A stretch of DNA of 25,893 nucleotides from Gemmatimonadota bacterium (GTDB lineage Bacteria; GCA-2686955). The position numbers and the translations under genes are program-made. The notes below the pieces were generated by a model. It saw only the letters and a program-made list of their open reading frames with translations. It did not search any database and was not told the origin of the DNA. Position 1 is the stretch's first letter. Each line of letters begins with the position of its first letter. The DNA lies in contig NYZA01000012.1 of assembly GCA_002686955.1 (NCBI GenBank), forward strand, positions 1 through 25,893. The letters run 5' to 3'. Below are positions 14,522-22,587 of the stretch, in pieces.

Positions 14522-16022
14522 TCTCGATGCTGAAGGTCGCGTAGGCCGCGATCTGGAGCGGATCGGCCACTCCGGTCGGCCCGAGAATCGTCTCCACGGC
14601 ATAGAGACCGACCGGAACCCCCGGCAGACTGAAGGTCACGCGGTGGACCCCCTGATAGTTCGGCGGCACCATGAGACCGGTGGCAAGCTCCACATCGGCC
14701 GCATAGCCTGGAATCGTCGGGCCGGTCCCTTGCAGCCAGGCATCGAAGCTCTGCTCCGAGCCGGTCAGGTTCTCCACCAGCAGATCCCACTCGATCGTGT
14801 CGGAGCCGCCGGCTGTCTCCGGCGAAGCGACCACCGTCAGTCTCATCTTCGGATTGCGCGCCGGCTCGTCGTAGGCGACCACTTTGGTCACATTGAAGTT
14901 GTTACCGCCAACGGTGAAGCCGCTCGATTCGTCCACCCACGACATATGGAGCGGACCGATGTTCGTCTCGAAGGGATCGGCCTGCCAGCTCTCACCCCCG
15001 TCGAATGTGTGCATGAAACGAAGCCTCGGGTTGCCCAAGGGCCCCCCTCCCCATCCAAGCACCCATCCTTCGCGCCGATTGAACATATGCACGTCGGTGA
15101 GTGATACCAGATCGGCCTCGAGAGGATGTGGCTGCTTCGTCCACGTCGACCCACCGTCGGTCGTGTGCATGATCGAGGTGTTGACCTCGCCCTCGGCCAC
15201 GAACCACCCTTCGTTCCGATTCACGAACTCGATGTGATTCGGATAGTACTGGTTGCTCGTAAACACTGTCTCGAAGGTCTGGCCACCGTCGCTCGTGCGA
15301 CCGATCAGGCATCCGTAGTCGTCCGCTTCGGCCTGGGGTCGGCCTTGCAGCTCCGCTGGGAGCGGAATGGCAATGGGAAAGTTCCGGGTCGGCTTCCACG
15401 AAATGCCGCCCGCGGCGACGGAGCTCGAGGGCCAGTGGCCACCACTCATCCACCCGTGTTTCTCGTCGACGAAATGCACGAATCGCGCCGCCTCCGGCTT
15501 GTTCCAATCGTGCGCGCTCCACGATTGCCCGCCGTCGGTCGTCCTCAACAGGCCCTCGTGTTCCCTCAGGAGCCTCATCCAGAAGCCGCTGCTCCATGCA
15601 TACTTCTCATCTAGCGCGAACATGTCCAACCACGCCGCGATACCGTACTGGCCCACCTCTTCATTCCAGGTCGTGCCGCCGTCTTCGGTTCCCGCGACAC
15701 TTTGGCGCCCGATAAATGCGACCAGGCTGTTCGCCCACCCCTTGTCGATGCTGGCGAAGTCGATGTCGAGCCACCACATATTGACCAGATCGGTGGACTG
15801 GTAGGTCCAACTCACGCCCCCATCGTCGGTGCGCTTGATCACCGGACCGAGCCCGTCGAGAGCCCCGGCGGCCCATCCCGTATCTTCGGTGACGAAATCG
15901 ATGCCCAGCAGGATGTCCATATGAGTCGATCTGACCTCCCAACCCGCCTGAGCAGTGCCAAGCGGCGAAGCGATGATCAGAGCGATTGCGACCGAGGGGA
16001 GAGCGATGCTGCGTTTACGCAT
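14508..16022 (-). CDS. Exported Ycf48-like beta-propeller protein with Asp-box repeats
   Basis: A 504-residue exported protein. The signal peptide (MRKRSIALPSVAIALIIASP..., AQA cleavage near residue 26) is clear, and GAGGAA lies about 8-13 bases before the ATG at 16022. Six Asp-box/BNR-like motifs of the form DGGxSW lie at about 65-72, 112-119, 161-168, 243-250, 287-294 and 339-346, alternating with VxFxDxxxGW strands, as in Ycf48/HCF136 photosystem II assembly factors and many secreted relatives in non-phototrophs. Residues 395-504 form a separate beta-rich domain ending in SIEITSP with no sorting motif recognised. Role is probably protein or glycan binding in the periplasm or outside the cell. 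Nothing suggests photosynthesis. It is divergent from the amidinotransferase gene across 90 bases. Confidence 0.85.
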   Translation of the reverse strand: MRKRSIALPSVAIALIIASPLGTAQAGWEVRSTHMDILLGIDFVTEDTGWAAGALDGLGPVIKRTDDGGVSWTYQSTDLVNMWWLDIDFASIDKGWANSLVAFIGRQSVAGTEDGGTTWNEEVGQYGIAAWLDMFALDEKYAWSSGFWMRLLREHEGLLRTTDGGQSWSAHDWNKPEAARFVHFVDEKHGWMSGGHWPSSSVAAGGISWKPTRNFPIAIPLPAELQGRPQAEADDYGCLIGRTSDGGQTFETVFTSNQYYPNHIEFVNRNEGWFVAEGEVNTSIMHTTDGGSTWTKQPHPLEADLVSLTDVHMFNRREGWVLGWGGGPLGNPRLRFMHTFDGGESWQADPFETNIGPLHMSWVDESSGFTVGGNNFNVTKVVAYDEPARNPKMRLTVVASPETAGGSDTIEWDLLVENLTGSEQSFDAWLQGTGPTIPGYAADVELATGLMVPPNYQGVHRVTFSLPGVPVGLYAVETILGPTGVADPLQIAAYATFSIEITSP

Positions 16023-16112
16023 GGCGGTGTTCCTCAATTCGAAACTCGGAGACAGTACATCTGGATGGTCGACCGTCCACTCTAACACGCGCGATCCCGC
16101 TATCATGGCCCC

Positions 16113-17063
16113 ATGCGAACTCCAATCGACAACCATCCTTCCTATGGCGGACCGGGCTGGCGCTCTCGCCCCGAACGCCACTCCGACGATGTCGCCCGGG
16201 GCGAGCTCTGGCGCCCCTGCGGCTTCGACTCCGAAACGGCACGGCTGCGCGAGGTCCTTATCTCCTGGCCCAGCGACGCACTCACGGCGATCGACGATCC
16301 GGCCGAGGAGCTGATGCTGGAAGCGATCGACCTCCCCGCTATTCGTCGCCAAACCGAATCGATCGCGGCGCTCTACGAATCGCTCGGAGTGGTCGTCCAC
16401 ATCGCCCGCCCGGCTACCCCCCCGCCCCCCAACTACCTCTTCATGCGCGATCTCTTCTTCATGACCACGGAGGGGGCCGTGGTGGCACGTCCGGCCGCCC
16501 CGCAACGCGCGCGAGAGCCGCGTTTCGCCGCCGAGGCCCTTGCCCGCATCGGCATCCCGATCGTCGCAACCATCCGCGGCGCCGGTCTATTCGAGGGCGC
16601 CGACGCCTTGTGGTTCAATGCCAAGAACGTGCTGATCGGTGTCGCGAGGCGCACCAACAACGAGGCCACCCGACAGCTCTCCCCGATCCTCGACGAAATC
16701 GGAGCCCGCCTCACCGCAATCCCCCTCCCAAATGGGGTGCAACATCTTTTGGGCGTCGTCAACTTCCTGGCCGGCGATCTGGCGGCCGTCCGAAGCGCAA
16801 AGGCGCCCAGCGAGCTACATACTTTTCTCGACGAGCATGGTGTCGAACAGGTCTCTCTCGAGCCTTCCGACGAGGTCGACCGGCTGGGAGCCATGAACTT
16901 CGTCACCATAGCCCCCCGCGAGATCGTGATGCCGGCCGCGTGCCCCCGAACGCGCGAAATCTACCAGCGCTACGGCATCGAGTGCCACGAGGTCGATGTC
17001 AGCGAATACCTGAAGGCGGCCGGTGGTCCCGGCTGTCTGACCGGGATTCTGCGCCGCGGTTGA
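16113..17063 (+). CDS. Amidinotransferase/arginine deiminase-fold enzyme (DDAH/GAT superfamily)
   Basis: The 316-residue protein has the pentein-fold active-site set: D113 in MRDLFFM, E161 and D164 in LFEGAD, H211 in NGVQHLLG and the nucleophile C308 in GGPGCLTG near the C-terminus. Members hydrolyse or transfer the guanidinium group of arginine or related compounds (arginine deiminase, dimethylarginine hydrolase, glycine amidinotransferase). The substrate cannot be told from this sequence; the general architecture is closest to the DDAH-like amidinotransferase group. The ATG at 16113 has no strong ribosome site. The start is not decided by context; the divergent partner is the propeller gene. 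The last 65 bases, including the C308 codon, overlap the end of the convergent sulfatase-like gene. Confidence 0.85.
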   Translation: MRTPIDNHPSYGGPGWRSRPERHSDDVARGELWRPCGFDSETARLREVLISWPSDALTAIDDPAEELMLEAIDLPAIRRQTESIAALYESLGVVVHIARPATPPPPNYLFMRDLFFMTTEGAVVARPAAPQRAREPRFAAEALARIGIPIVATIRGAGLFEGADALWFNAKNVLIGVARRTNNEATRQLSPILDEIGARLTAIPLPNGVQHLLGVVNFLAGDLAAVRSAKAPSELHTFLDEHGVEQVSLEPSDEVDRLGAMNFVTIAPREIVMPAACPRTREIYQRYGIECHEVDVSEYLKAAGGPGCLTGILRRG

Positions 17064-18516
17064 TCTCGCCTCCTTCCCTCTTCTCGTGCTCCCAGTAGCC
17101 GCCCTTGCGTAGCGCCCTTTCGAGCCGCGCATCGAGGTTGACCGACTCCGCCTTCGGGGCGCTCGGCTGGGCGGCCAGCCATCGATCGAGCTCTCGGACA
17201 AGATCGGTGACAACACCCGGAAGCGAATCGGCAAGATCGCGAGATTCATCGGGATCGCCGCCAAAATCGTAGAGCTCGATCTCCGGATCGTAGCGACGGG
17301 ATTGTCCCGTCCTCCGAATCAGATGCCATTTCCTATCGATGATCGATTGCTGATCGGCGAGCACCGAGAAGACCGGTCCTTCCTCCGGTGCCACGTCCTC
17401 ATCGAGCCCGATCCCAAGATCGCGGCCATCGACCTGGTCGACCGGTGGCTCGACCCCAATGAGGCCCAAGAGTGTCGGCATGACATCGACGGTCGATACG
17501 GCATTCGACACACGCCGACCCGCCCATCGGTTTCCCGGTAGCTTGAAAAGCAAGGGGGTGTGGATATTATGTCTGTAAAGAGCATTCCGATGGAAGAAAA
17601 AACCATGTTCCATCAAATCCTCGCCGTGATCGCCGATCAGCAGGATCAAAGTGTCGTCGTATAGGCCGCGCTCTCGCAGTCCGTCCAGCAGAACCCCGAT
17701 CCACAGATCCACATACCAGACTGACGCATCGTAGTGGGAGCGAATGTGGTCGATGTCGCGCTCGGCCAGCTCGATCACGCGCCCTTCGATCGGCAGCCTT
17801 CTCGGATCGGCCGAAACCGGCACCTTACGGTCCGGGTAGTAATGTCCGTCGCGAATCTGGTGCAATCTGGTGAAATCGAGCAGATCCAGATCGTGCACCT
17901 TCCCCCGATATTCCGGATCGAAAATCTCTCCCAGTGAGTTCGGAACAAAATATGGTGTGTGACAATCGTAGCCGTGGACCATCAACAAGAATGGCTCGTC
18001 CACCGCGAGCCGGTCCAGCCAGGCCATCGCGCGCGGAACACTATGAAAGAAAGACCCGAAATTCGGTTCGTCCTCCCACACTTCGAAGCCCTGTTTCAGA
18101 TTGAACACGCCGGTCAAATGCGAGCCTCCGACGAACCCCGCCGCTCGATAACCGTACACACCGAGCACCTCGGCCAGAGTGTAGAGGTGGTCCGGCAATC
18201 TCTGATTCTGATCGAGAACGCCGTGTCGGCTCGGCAGCGCACCGGTGAAGAGGCTCGAATAGCAAGGCAGGCTCCACGAAGCCGGAGCATAATGTGACTC
18301 GAACACAATGGCGTCCGAGGCGAGTCGGTCGATGTTGGGTGTGATCGATGGTGCACGCCCAAAGGCGCCCACACGATCGGCCCGAAGAGTGTCGATCGCG
18401 AGGATCAGAACGCCGCGTGGTCGGCTCTTCGAAGATGCCTCCGGCGGCGCCCCGACGACGTCGCCACAAACGAAAATGAGCAAGAGGACAAGGGGGGCGA
18501 TACGCGGATTCTTCAT
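16999..18516 (-). CDS. Exported sulfatase-like hydrolase (alkaline phosphatase superfamily), no formylglycine cysteine
   Basis: A 505-residue protein with a Sec signal (MKNPRIAPLVLLLIFVCGDVVG). Metal-site motifs of the alkaline phosphatase/sulfatase superfamily are seen: AIDTLRADRVG (D42), ASWSLPCYSSLFTG (80-92), HGYDCHTPYF and GDHGEDLMEHG (295-305). True sulfatases need C-x-P-x-R for conversion to formylglycine. Here the aligned residues are S82-L-P84-C-Y86, with serine for cysteine and tyrosine for arginine, so it may be a phosphohydrolase or a serine-type relative. The ATG at 18516 overlaps the stop of the upstream gene as ATGA. The C-terminal 30 residues are hydrophilic and unlike the family; they overlap the amidinotransferase gene. 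Confidence 0.88.
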   Translation of the reverse strand: MKNPRIAPLVLLLIFVCGDVVGAPPEASSKSRPRGVLILAIDTLRADRVGAFGRAPSITPNIDRLASDAIVFESHYAPASWSLPCYSSLFTGALPSRHGVLDQNQRLPDHLYTLAEVLGVYGYRAAGFVGGSHLTGVFNLKQGFEVWEDEPNFGSFFHSVPRAMAWLDRLAVDEPFLLMVHGYDCHTPYFVPNSLGEIFDPEYRGKVHDLDLLDFTRLHQIRDGHYYPDRKVPVSADPRRLPIEGRVIELAERDIDHIRSHYDASVWYVDLWIGVLLDGLRERGLYDDTLILLIGDHGEDLMEHGFFFHRNALYRHNIHTPLLFKLPGNRWAGRRVSNAVSTVDVMPTLLGLIGVEPPVDQVDGRDLGIGLDEDVAPEEGPVFSVLADQQSIIDRKWHLIRRTGQSRRYDPEIELYDFGGDPDESRDLADSLPGVVTDLVRELDRWLAAQPSAPKAESVNLDARLERALRKGGYWEHEKREGGEINRGAESRSDSRDHRPPSGIR

Positions 18517-19526
18517 CGATACCCCTCGCGGCGACCAGCCCTCCCCAGCTCCTCTCGAATCTGCTCCGTGAGGGACCGAGCCCGCTCTTCGACCTCGCTC
18601 CACCCCATCCCGCCGCTTCCCCCCGGGTCGATCGGCCCTGCGCGGCGCAGAGCCTCCGCCACGGCCGCCCAGCTGCGTGCATCGATCCGGTGATGCGCCA
18701 CCGCGCGGAGCGCGTGCAGTCCGGCCGCCTTCGTATCTCCCAGATCCAGGTCCAAATAGGCGAGCTCGAGATTCGCCTGAAAGGCATCTTCCGGCGACGA
18801 AGGGGGACTTCTGAGCGCCTCGTGGAGAATGCTCCGGGCCTCTTCGAGTCGACCCGAACCACGATAGAGTCGGGCCAAAGTCGTCCGCGCGCAGAGCCGG
18901 TAGGATGGAACGTGCATCTTCGACTCGAGCAGATCGATCGCCGCCGCCGCCCGGCCCTGCACGAGCAGAATCTGGGCTTCGAGACACCATACGTCTCCGG
19001 CTGAGGGATCGAGGGCATGTGCCCCCTCGGCGCATCTCTTCGCCAGATCCAGTCGCCCGGCGCTCACCGCGAGCCAGCCGATGTGCAGGTAGAGACGATA
19101 ATCGCCTCCGACGCGCTCCAGGCCTTCGGTTCCGATGTCGAGAGCGGCGTCGATTCCTCCCTCTTCGGCTGCCTGCGCCATGCGCCATACATAGTACTCG
19201 GCCAGGAGCCCACTCGCGAGGGGCGGTCGGTGCCAATTCGTCGCGATCGACGCGGCGAGCTCCTCGAGATCGATCGCGCCGTCGCGGTCGCCGCCCGCGT
19301 CGATCAGAGCGATCGCCGCCGCCGGGAGCTCCCCTTCGATGAGGCGCCCATCGCCGTTGGCATCAAACGCGGCAAATGCCGCCCGGAGCGAGGCCGAAGG
19401 TGCCGAAGCAATCTTCGTACGTATCGCCTCTTCCCGCGCGACGCCGTCGGAAGCCGCCGCGAGAGGCTGAGTCCACGCCATCGCGACGACGAGCGCGCAA
19501 CGGAGAAGATTCGTCGGTTCTTGCAT
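18513..19526 (-). CDS. Exported EF-hand plus TPR-like protein
   Basis: The 337-residue protein begins with a signal peptide (LRCALVVAMAWTQPLAAA, cleavage near 25). One canonical EF-hand loop lies at D55-N57-D59-G60-L62-E66, and a second degenerate one at about 78-89 has lost the first acidic ligand (G78) but keeps D80, D82 and E89. From about residue 105 on, repeated helical pairs with the TPR character continue to the end (GGDYRLYLHIGWLAVSAGRL, TTLARLYRGSGRLEEA). The ATG at 19526 is chosen because AAAGG lies 9-10 bases upstream; the one at 19532 has only 3 bases spacing. It overlaps the sulfatase-like gene by 4 bases and precedes it in the operon. The pair is likely to act together in the periplasm; calcium binding could serve the metal-dependent partner, which is inference. 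Confidence 0.8.
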   Translation of the reverse strand: MQEPTNLLRCALVVAMAWTQPLAAASDGVAREEAIRTKIASAPSASLRAAFAAFDANGDGRLIEGELPAAAIALIDAGGDRDGAIDLEELAASIATNWHRPPLASGLLAEYYVWRMAQAAEEGGIDAALDIGTEGLERVGGDYRLYLHIGWLAVSAGRLDLAKRCAEGAHALDPSAGDVWCLEAQILLVQGRAAAAIDLLESKMHVPSYRLCARTTLARLYRGSGRLEEARSILHEALRSPPSSPEDAFQANLELAYLDLDLGDTKAAGLHALRAVAHHRIDARSWAAVAEALRRAGPIDPGGSGGMGWSEVEERARSLTEQIREELGRAGRREGYR

Positions 19527-19620
19527 CGCCATCGCCCTTTCGCGACATCCGCCAAGATCCAAACCTAGCATGCACGTAGTAGGCTTTCGAGCCCAGGTCC
19601 GAATCCCACACCCTCGAGCG

Positions 19621-20577
19621 ATGCCGCGATCCGATTCTCCGCCCGTCGAAATCCGCGTCGACGCCGCCATCGTCGCCGTGACCGGAGGTGCACCCAAGGT
19701 CTGCACCGTGGGGGGCGATCCTCCCGCGCTCCCCTCCGGCGCCCTCGATCTCGCGAGAGATCGCACGCTCGAGATCGCACTGCGGCGGCGGGTGACCGAG
19801 CAGACCGGGATCGAGCTCGGTTACGTGGAGCAGCTCTACACCTTCGGGGACCGACACCGCCAGCCGACCGAGCGCAGTGGGGGGGCGCGGGTGGTATCGG
19901 TGGCCTATCTGGCTCTGGCCCGCGAGAGTCCGCCAGAAGAACCGATCTCGCCGGCGACCACCGCCTGGCGCGATCTCTACAGCTTCCTGCCCTGGGAAAA
20001 CCGGTTGGCGGGAGGAGGAGAGCGCATCGCACCGAACCTTCAAGAGTGGATCGAGCAACCGAAAGAACAGCGTCAACGCACGCGCCGCCGCGATCGCGCG
20101 GAGATGAGTTTCGGCGTGGGTGGAGCTCCCTGGGACGGGGAAGGGGTGCTCGAACGGTACGAGCTCTTGTACGAGGCAGGGCTGGTCGAAGAATTCCACC
20201 GCGATCGGCAGCAGGACTCCGAGCCGATCGGCGCAACCCTCGGCGATGCGATGTCGGTCGACCACCGGAGGATCTGCGCCACCGCCCTGGGCCGAATTCG
20301 GGGAAAGATCCGCTACCGCCCCCTCGTCTTCGAGCTGCTCCCCGAACGATTTACTCTTTTTGAGCTGCAGCGCGTCGTCGAAGCCCTGGCCGGCGTGCCG
20401 ATCCACAAGCAGAATTTCCGCAGAGTGGTCGACCGGGGAGGGCTCGTCGAAGGAACCGGAAAGTACCGGTCCCGCGTGCGCGGTCGCCCCGCCGAGCTCT
20501 TCCGTTTTCGCAAGGACGTTCTGCGAGAGCGCCAAGGTCCCGGAGTGGGGTTGCCGGTCGCGCGTTTCGAGCCATGA
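19621..20577 (+). CDS. nadQ: NadQ-like Nudix/winged-helix regulator of NAD synthesis
   Basis: A 318-residue protein made of an N-terminal Nudix-like domain and a C-terminal winged helix. The Nudix box is degenerate (ALRRRVTEQTGIELGYVEQLYTFG in place of REUxEExGU), as in regulators that sense NAD metabolites without hydrolysing them. Residues 120-190 (FLPWENR, APWDGEGVLERYELLYEAGLVEE) and 213-300 (VDHRRICATALGRIRGKIRYRPLVFELLP, FTLFELQRVVEALAG, HKQNFRRVV) match the long NadQ/COG4111 type of NAD regulators, distinct from the shorter NrtR. ATG at 19570 is an alternative start. nadA lies 1 kb downstream with a 21-bp palindrome in its leader, supporting the assignment. Target sites elsewhere in the genome are unknown. 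The stop is followed at once by the terminator of the convergent gene. Confidence 0.8.
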   Translation: MPRSDSPPVEIRVDAAIVAVTGGAPKVCTVGGDPPALPSGALDLARDRTLEIALRRRVTEQTGIELGYVEQLYTFGDRHRQPTERSGGARVVSVAYLALARESPPEEPISPATTAWRDLYSFLPWENRLAGGGERIAPNLQEWIEQPKEQRQRTRRRDRAEMSFGVGGAPWDGEGVLERYELLYEAGLVEEFHRDRQQDSEPIGATLGDAMSVDHRRICATALGRIRGKIRYRPLVFELLPERFTLFELQRVVEALAGVPIHKQNFRRVVDRGGLVEGTGKYRSRVRGRPAELFRFRKDVLRERQGPGVGLPVARFEP

Positions 20578-20581
20578 CGAG

Positions 20582-20611
20582 AAAAACCACCCGGCCTTGG
20601 GAACCGGGTGG
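20582..20611 (-). terminator. Intrinsic terminator of the exported protein gene
   Basis: Arms ccacccgg (20587-20594) and ccgggtgg (20604-20611) form an 8-bp GC-rich stem with a 9-base loop. On the minus strand the stem is followed by TTTTTC, a standard intrinsic terminator 31 bases after the stop of the gene at 21340-20642. No T-run follows on the plus strand, so it is directional. Confidence 0.8.
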
Positions 20612-20641
20612 CCATTTCGAACAGCTCGGCTTCGTTCGTGG

Positions 20642-21340
20642 CTACTCGTTGGGCGAGCAGCCATGTCCGAGCTGCAGGGCGCTCGTTCCTTCGGTCACCT
20701 CTCCGGATTCGAGGCTCTGGGCGACGTACGATATTTCGTACGGACCGGGCATGAGTCCGCCCGTGTTCATGGTCAAGGCCTGCAGCTGACAGGTCAGGCC
20801 GAGACCCGGAGGCGGCAAGAGCATCGGGGGCATCGGCATCACACTCAGATCCGGCAGCATCACGAGCCAATCGATGAAGAACTCACCACCGGAGAGCTCG
20901 TCTCCTACGGTTTCAGCGCTGACTGTTACGGTCTCACCGACGTTCAGCTCGGTCTGATCGATCGAAAGCGAAGCTCCGGCCAGGGCCGTGTGGATACTAC
21001 CAATGCGGTTTCCATCCTTGGTCCACCACCACTTTTTCACGGTGATCTTCGGCCCGCCGTTCTCGAAGCGGATCTTCGTCGTGGCGCCGTCGGCCACCGA
21101 ACCACCGTCGAACTCGGCGCTGCTCGATCCCGGAGAGCTGTTGTAGTTGTCGAAGGCTCCGTACGATCCACCCTCCAGTTTCGGCGTCACTCCCTGCTTG
21201 AATTCGATGTGCAGATCGTTGGCGGCCTGGCCGGTGTCGTTCTTGAACGGAAGCTTCTTCGAGGCGGCTTCGGCGGTTCCGGCAACCACTAGTGTCGTCA
21301 GAAGGGCGGCGGTCGTTGTGGCGAAAGTTCTGATGTTCAT
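20642..21340 (-). CDS. Exported protein of unknown function
   Basis: A 232-residue protein with a clear Sec signal peptide (MNIRTFATTTAALLTTLVVAG, AEA cleavage near residue 25) and GAGGAA 6 to 11 bases before the ATG, a leader very like that of the propeller gene at 16022. The mature part is rich in Gly, Ser, Thr and Asn (DNYNSSPGSSSAEFDGG), then has a beta-rich region (KIRFENGGPKITVKKWWW) and a Pro/Met-rich segment (MPMPPMLLPPPG). Two cysteines near the end (LTCQLQ, HGCSPNE) may form a disulphide. I recognise no family. Its own terminator at 20582-20611 and an upstream space of 209 bases shared with nadA suggest a single-gene transcript. A surface or periplasmic structural role is possible but unsupported. 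Confidence 0.8.
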   Translation of the reverse strand: MNIRTFATTTAALLTTLVVAGTAEAASKKLPFKNDTGQAANDLHIEFKQGVTPKLEGGSYGAFDNYNSSPGSSSAEFDGGSVADGATTKIRFENGGPKITVKKWWWTKDGNRIGSIHTALAGASLSIDQTELNVGETVTVSAETVGDELSGGEFFIDWLVMLPDLSVMPMPPMLLPPPGLGLTCQLQALTMNTGGLMPGPYEISYVAQSLESGEVTEGTSALQLGHGCSPNE

Positions 21341-21464
21341 GGCGAGTTCCTCTTGAGTGGGCCCCTGGAGCGGGGCGACTGAGAACGAGGTCTTCTTCGT
21401 TCTTGCCCAATCGGTCGCCGCGGATCAGCGGAATCGTGGCGGATCCTGGAAAAAAGTGCTGAGG

Positions 21465-21494
21465 TTGACTCCCGACCCACCCCGTGCGACATTA
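21465..21494 (+). promoter_or_regulatory. Weak candidate nadA promoter
   Basis: TTGACT at 21465-21470 is a good -35 match. An acatta at 21489-21494, 18 bases further, is a poor -10. The TSS would then fall about 21500-21502, just before the palindrome. Assignment is tentative. Confidence 0.35.
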
Positions 21495-21506
21495 GGAGCC
21501 AGAGAG

Positions 21507-21527
21507 TTATGCTCATTCTGAGCATAA
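21507..21527 (+). promoter_or_regulatory. Perfect 9-3-9 palindrome, probable NadQ operator of nadA
   Basis: TTATGCTCA (21507-21515), a 3-base spacer ttc, and TGAGCATAA (21519-21527) form a perfect inverted repeat of 21 bp. It lies 22 bases before the nadA ATG, between the candidate promoter and the ribosome site AGGAG. A TATGCTCA-n3-TGAGCATA form agrees with what I recall of NadQ motifs in alphaproteobacteria. Binding there by the regulator encoded at 19621-20577 would repress nadA. It could also be an unrelated regulator's site. Confidence 0.75.
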
Positions 21528-21549
21528 ATACCGCCAGGAGCCCCCTCCG

Positions 21550-22581
21550 ATGTCCCCACTAGCCGTCCCGCGCAAGAAGCCGGCCCTGAGCCCCGCCGTC
21601 AGAAAGGCGACCGATCCGATCTATCAGAGGGTGAAGAGGATCATCCCCGAGATCGAATGGGCCGTGCACGCCCCCCTCATCGCACGGATCAACGAGCTCA
21701 AGAAGACACGCAACGCGCTCCTGCTAGCGCACAACTACCAGACACCCGAGATCTTCCACGGCGTCGCCGATCTCTCCGGCGACTCGCTGGCCCTCGCGCG
21801 GCAGGCTTCCGAGACCGATGCCGAGATCATCGTGCTCTGCGGCGTTCACTTCATGGCCGAAACGGCCAAGATTCTGAGCCCCGACAAAACGGTCCTGATC
21901 CCCGATCTCGAAGCCGGCTGCTCACTCGCCGACTCGATCACCGCCGCCGACGTGCGCCTGCTGCGCGAGCGTTATCCCGGAGTGCCGGTCGTCACTTACG
22001 TGAACACCTCCGCCGAGGTGAAAGCCGAGACCGACGTCTGCTGCACCTCCGCCAACGCCGTCGAAGTCGTGGAATCGCTGGGGACGGAGCGCGTCATCTT
22101 CCTGCCCGACGAGTACCTCGGTCACCACGTTCGCAACCACACCGATGTCGAAGTGATCCTCTGGAAGGGGCATTGCGAGGTCCACGAGCAGTTCTCAGCC
22201 GCCGAGCTTCGCGGCTACCGCGATCTCCACCCCGGGATCCGCATCATCGCCCATCCCGAATGTCCCCAGGACGTCTTGCGCGAAGCCGATTTCGTCGGGT
22301 CCACTTCCGGCATGATCAACTGGGTCGGCGATCACCGGCCCGCCAAGGTCGTGATGATCACCGAGTGCTCGATGAGCGACAACGTCGCCGTCCACTACCC
22401 CGAGGTCGAGTTCGTCCGGCCCTGCAATCTCTGCCCCCATATGAAGAAGATCACGCTCGAAAACATCCTCTCCGCCCTCGAACGCACCGAGCATCGCGTC
22501 GAAGTCGACCCCGCGGTGGCCGAACGAGCGCGCGGAGCGGTCGACCGAATGCTCGCGGTGGGGCGCGGCGCGCGGGGCTGA
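21550..22581 (+). CDS. nadA: Quinolinate synthase NadA
   Basis: The 343-residue enzyme condenses iminoaspartate with dihydroxyacetone phosphate to quinolinate in de novo NAD synthesis. The three cysteines expected to hold its [4Fe-4S] cluster are C97 ([13 protein letters not shown]), C209 ([10 protein letters not shown]) and C295 ([11 protein letters not shown]). Other family blocks are [43 protein letters not shown] and GSTSGM. The ATG at 21550 has AGGAG 9 bases upstream and the palindrome above. nadB and nadC are not beside it, so the aspartate oxidase or dehydrogenase step is encoded elsewhere. The gene ends 6 bases from the convergent epimerase stop. Confidence 0.97.
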   Translation: MSPLAVPRKKPALSPAVRKATDPIYQRVKRIIPEIEWAVHAPLIARINELKKTRNALLLAHNYQTPEIFHGVADLSGDSLALARQASETDAEIIVLCGVHFMAETAKILSPDKTVLIPDLEAGCSLADSITAADVRLLRERYPGVPVVTYVNTSAEVKAETDVCCTSANAVEVVESLGTERVIFLPDEYLGHHVRNHTDVEVILWKGHCEVHEQFSAAELRGYRDLHPGIRIIAHPECPQDVLREADFVGSTSGMINWVGDHRPAKVVMITECSMSDNVAVHYPEVEFVRPCNLCPHMKKITLENILSALERTEHRVEVDPAVAERARGAVDRMLAVGRGARG

Positions 22582-22587
22582 TCCCGA

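Noticed and set aside
14508-16022. Photosystem II assembly factor role for the Ycf48-like protein
   Set aside because: No photosynthesis gene is present, and such propellers are common in secreted proteins of non-phototrophs.
19621-20577. Assignment of the Nudix regulator as NrtR
   Set aside because: It is about 100 residues longer than typical NrtR and carries the FLPWENR, LERYELLYEAGLVEE and DHRRI blocks of the NadQ type; NrtR remains a second choice.
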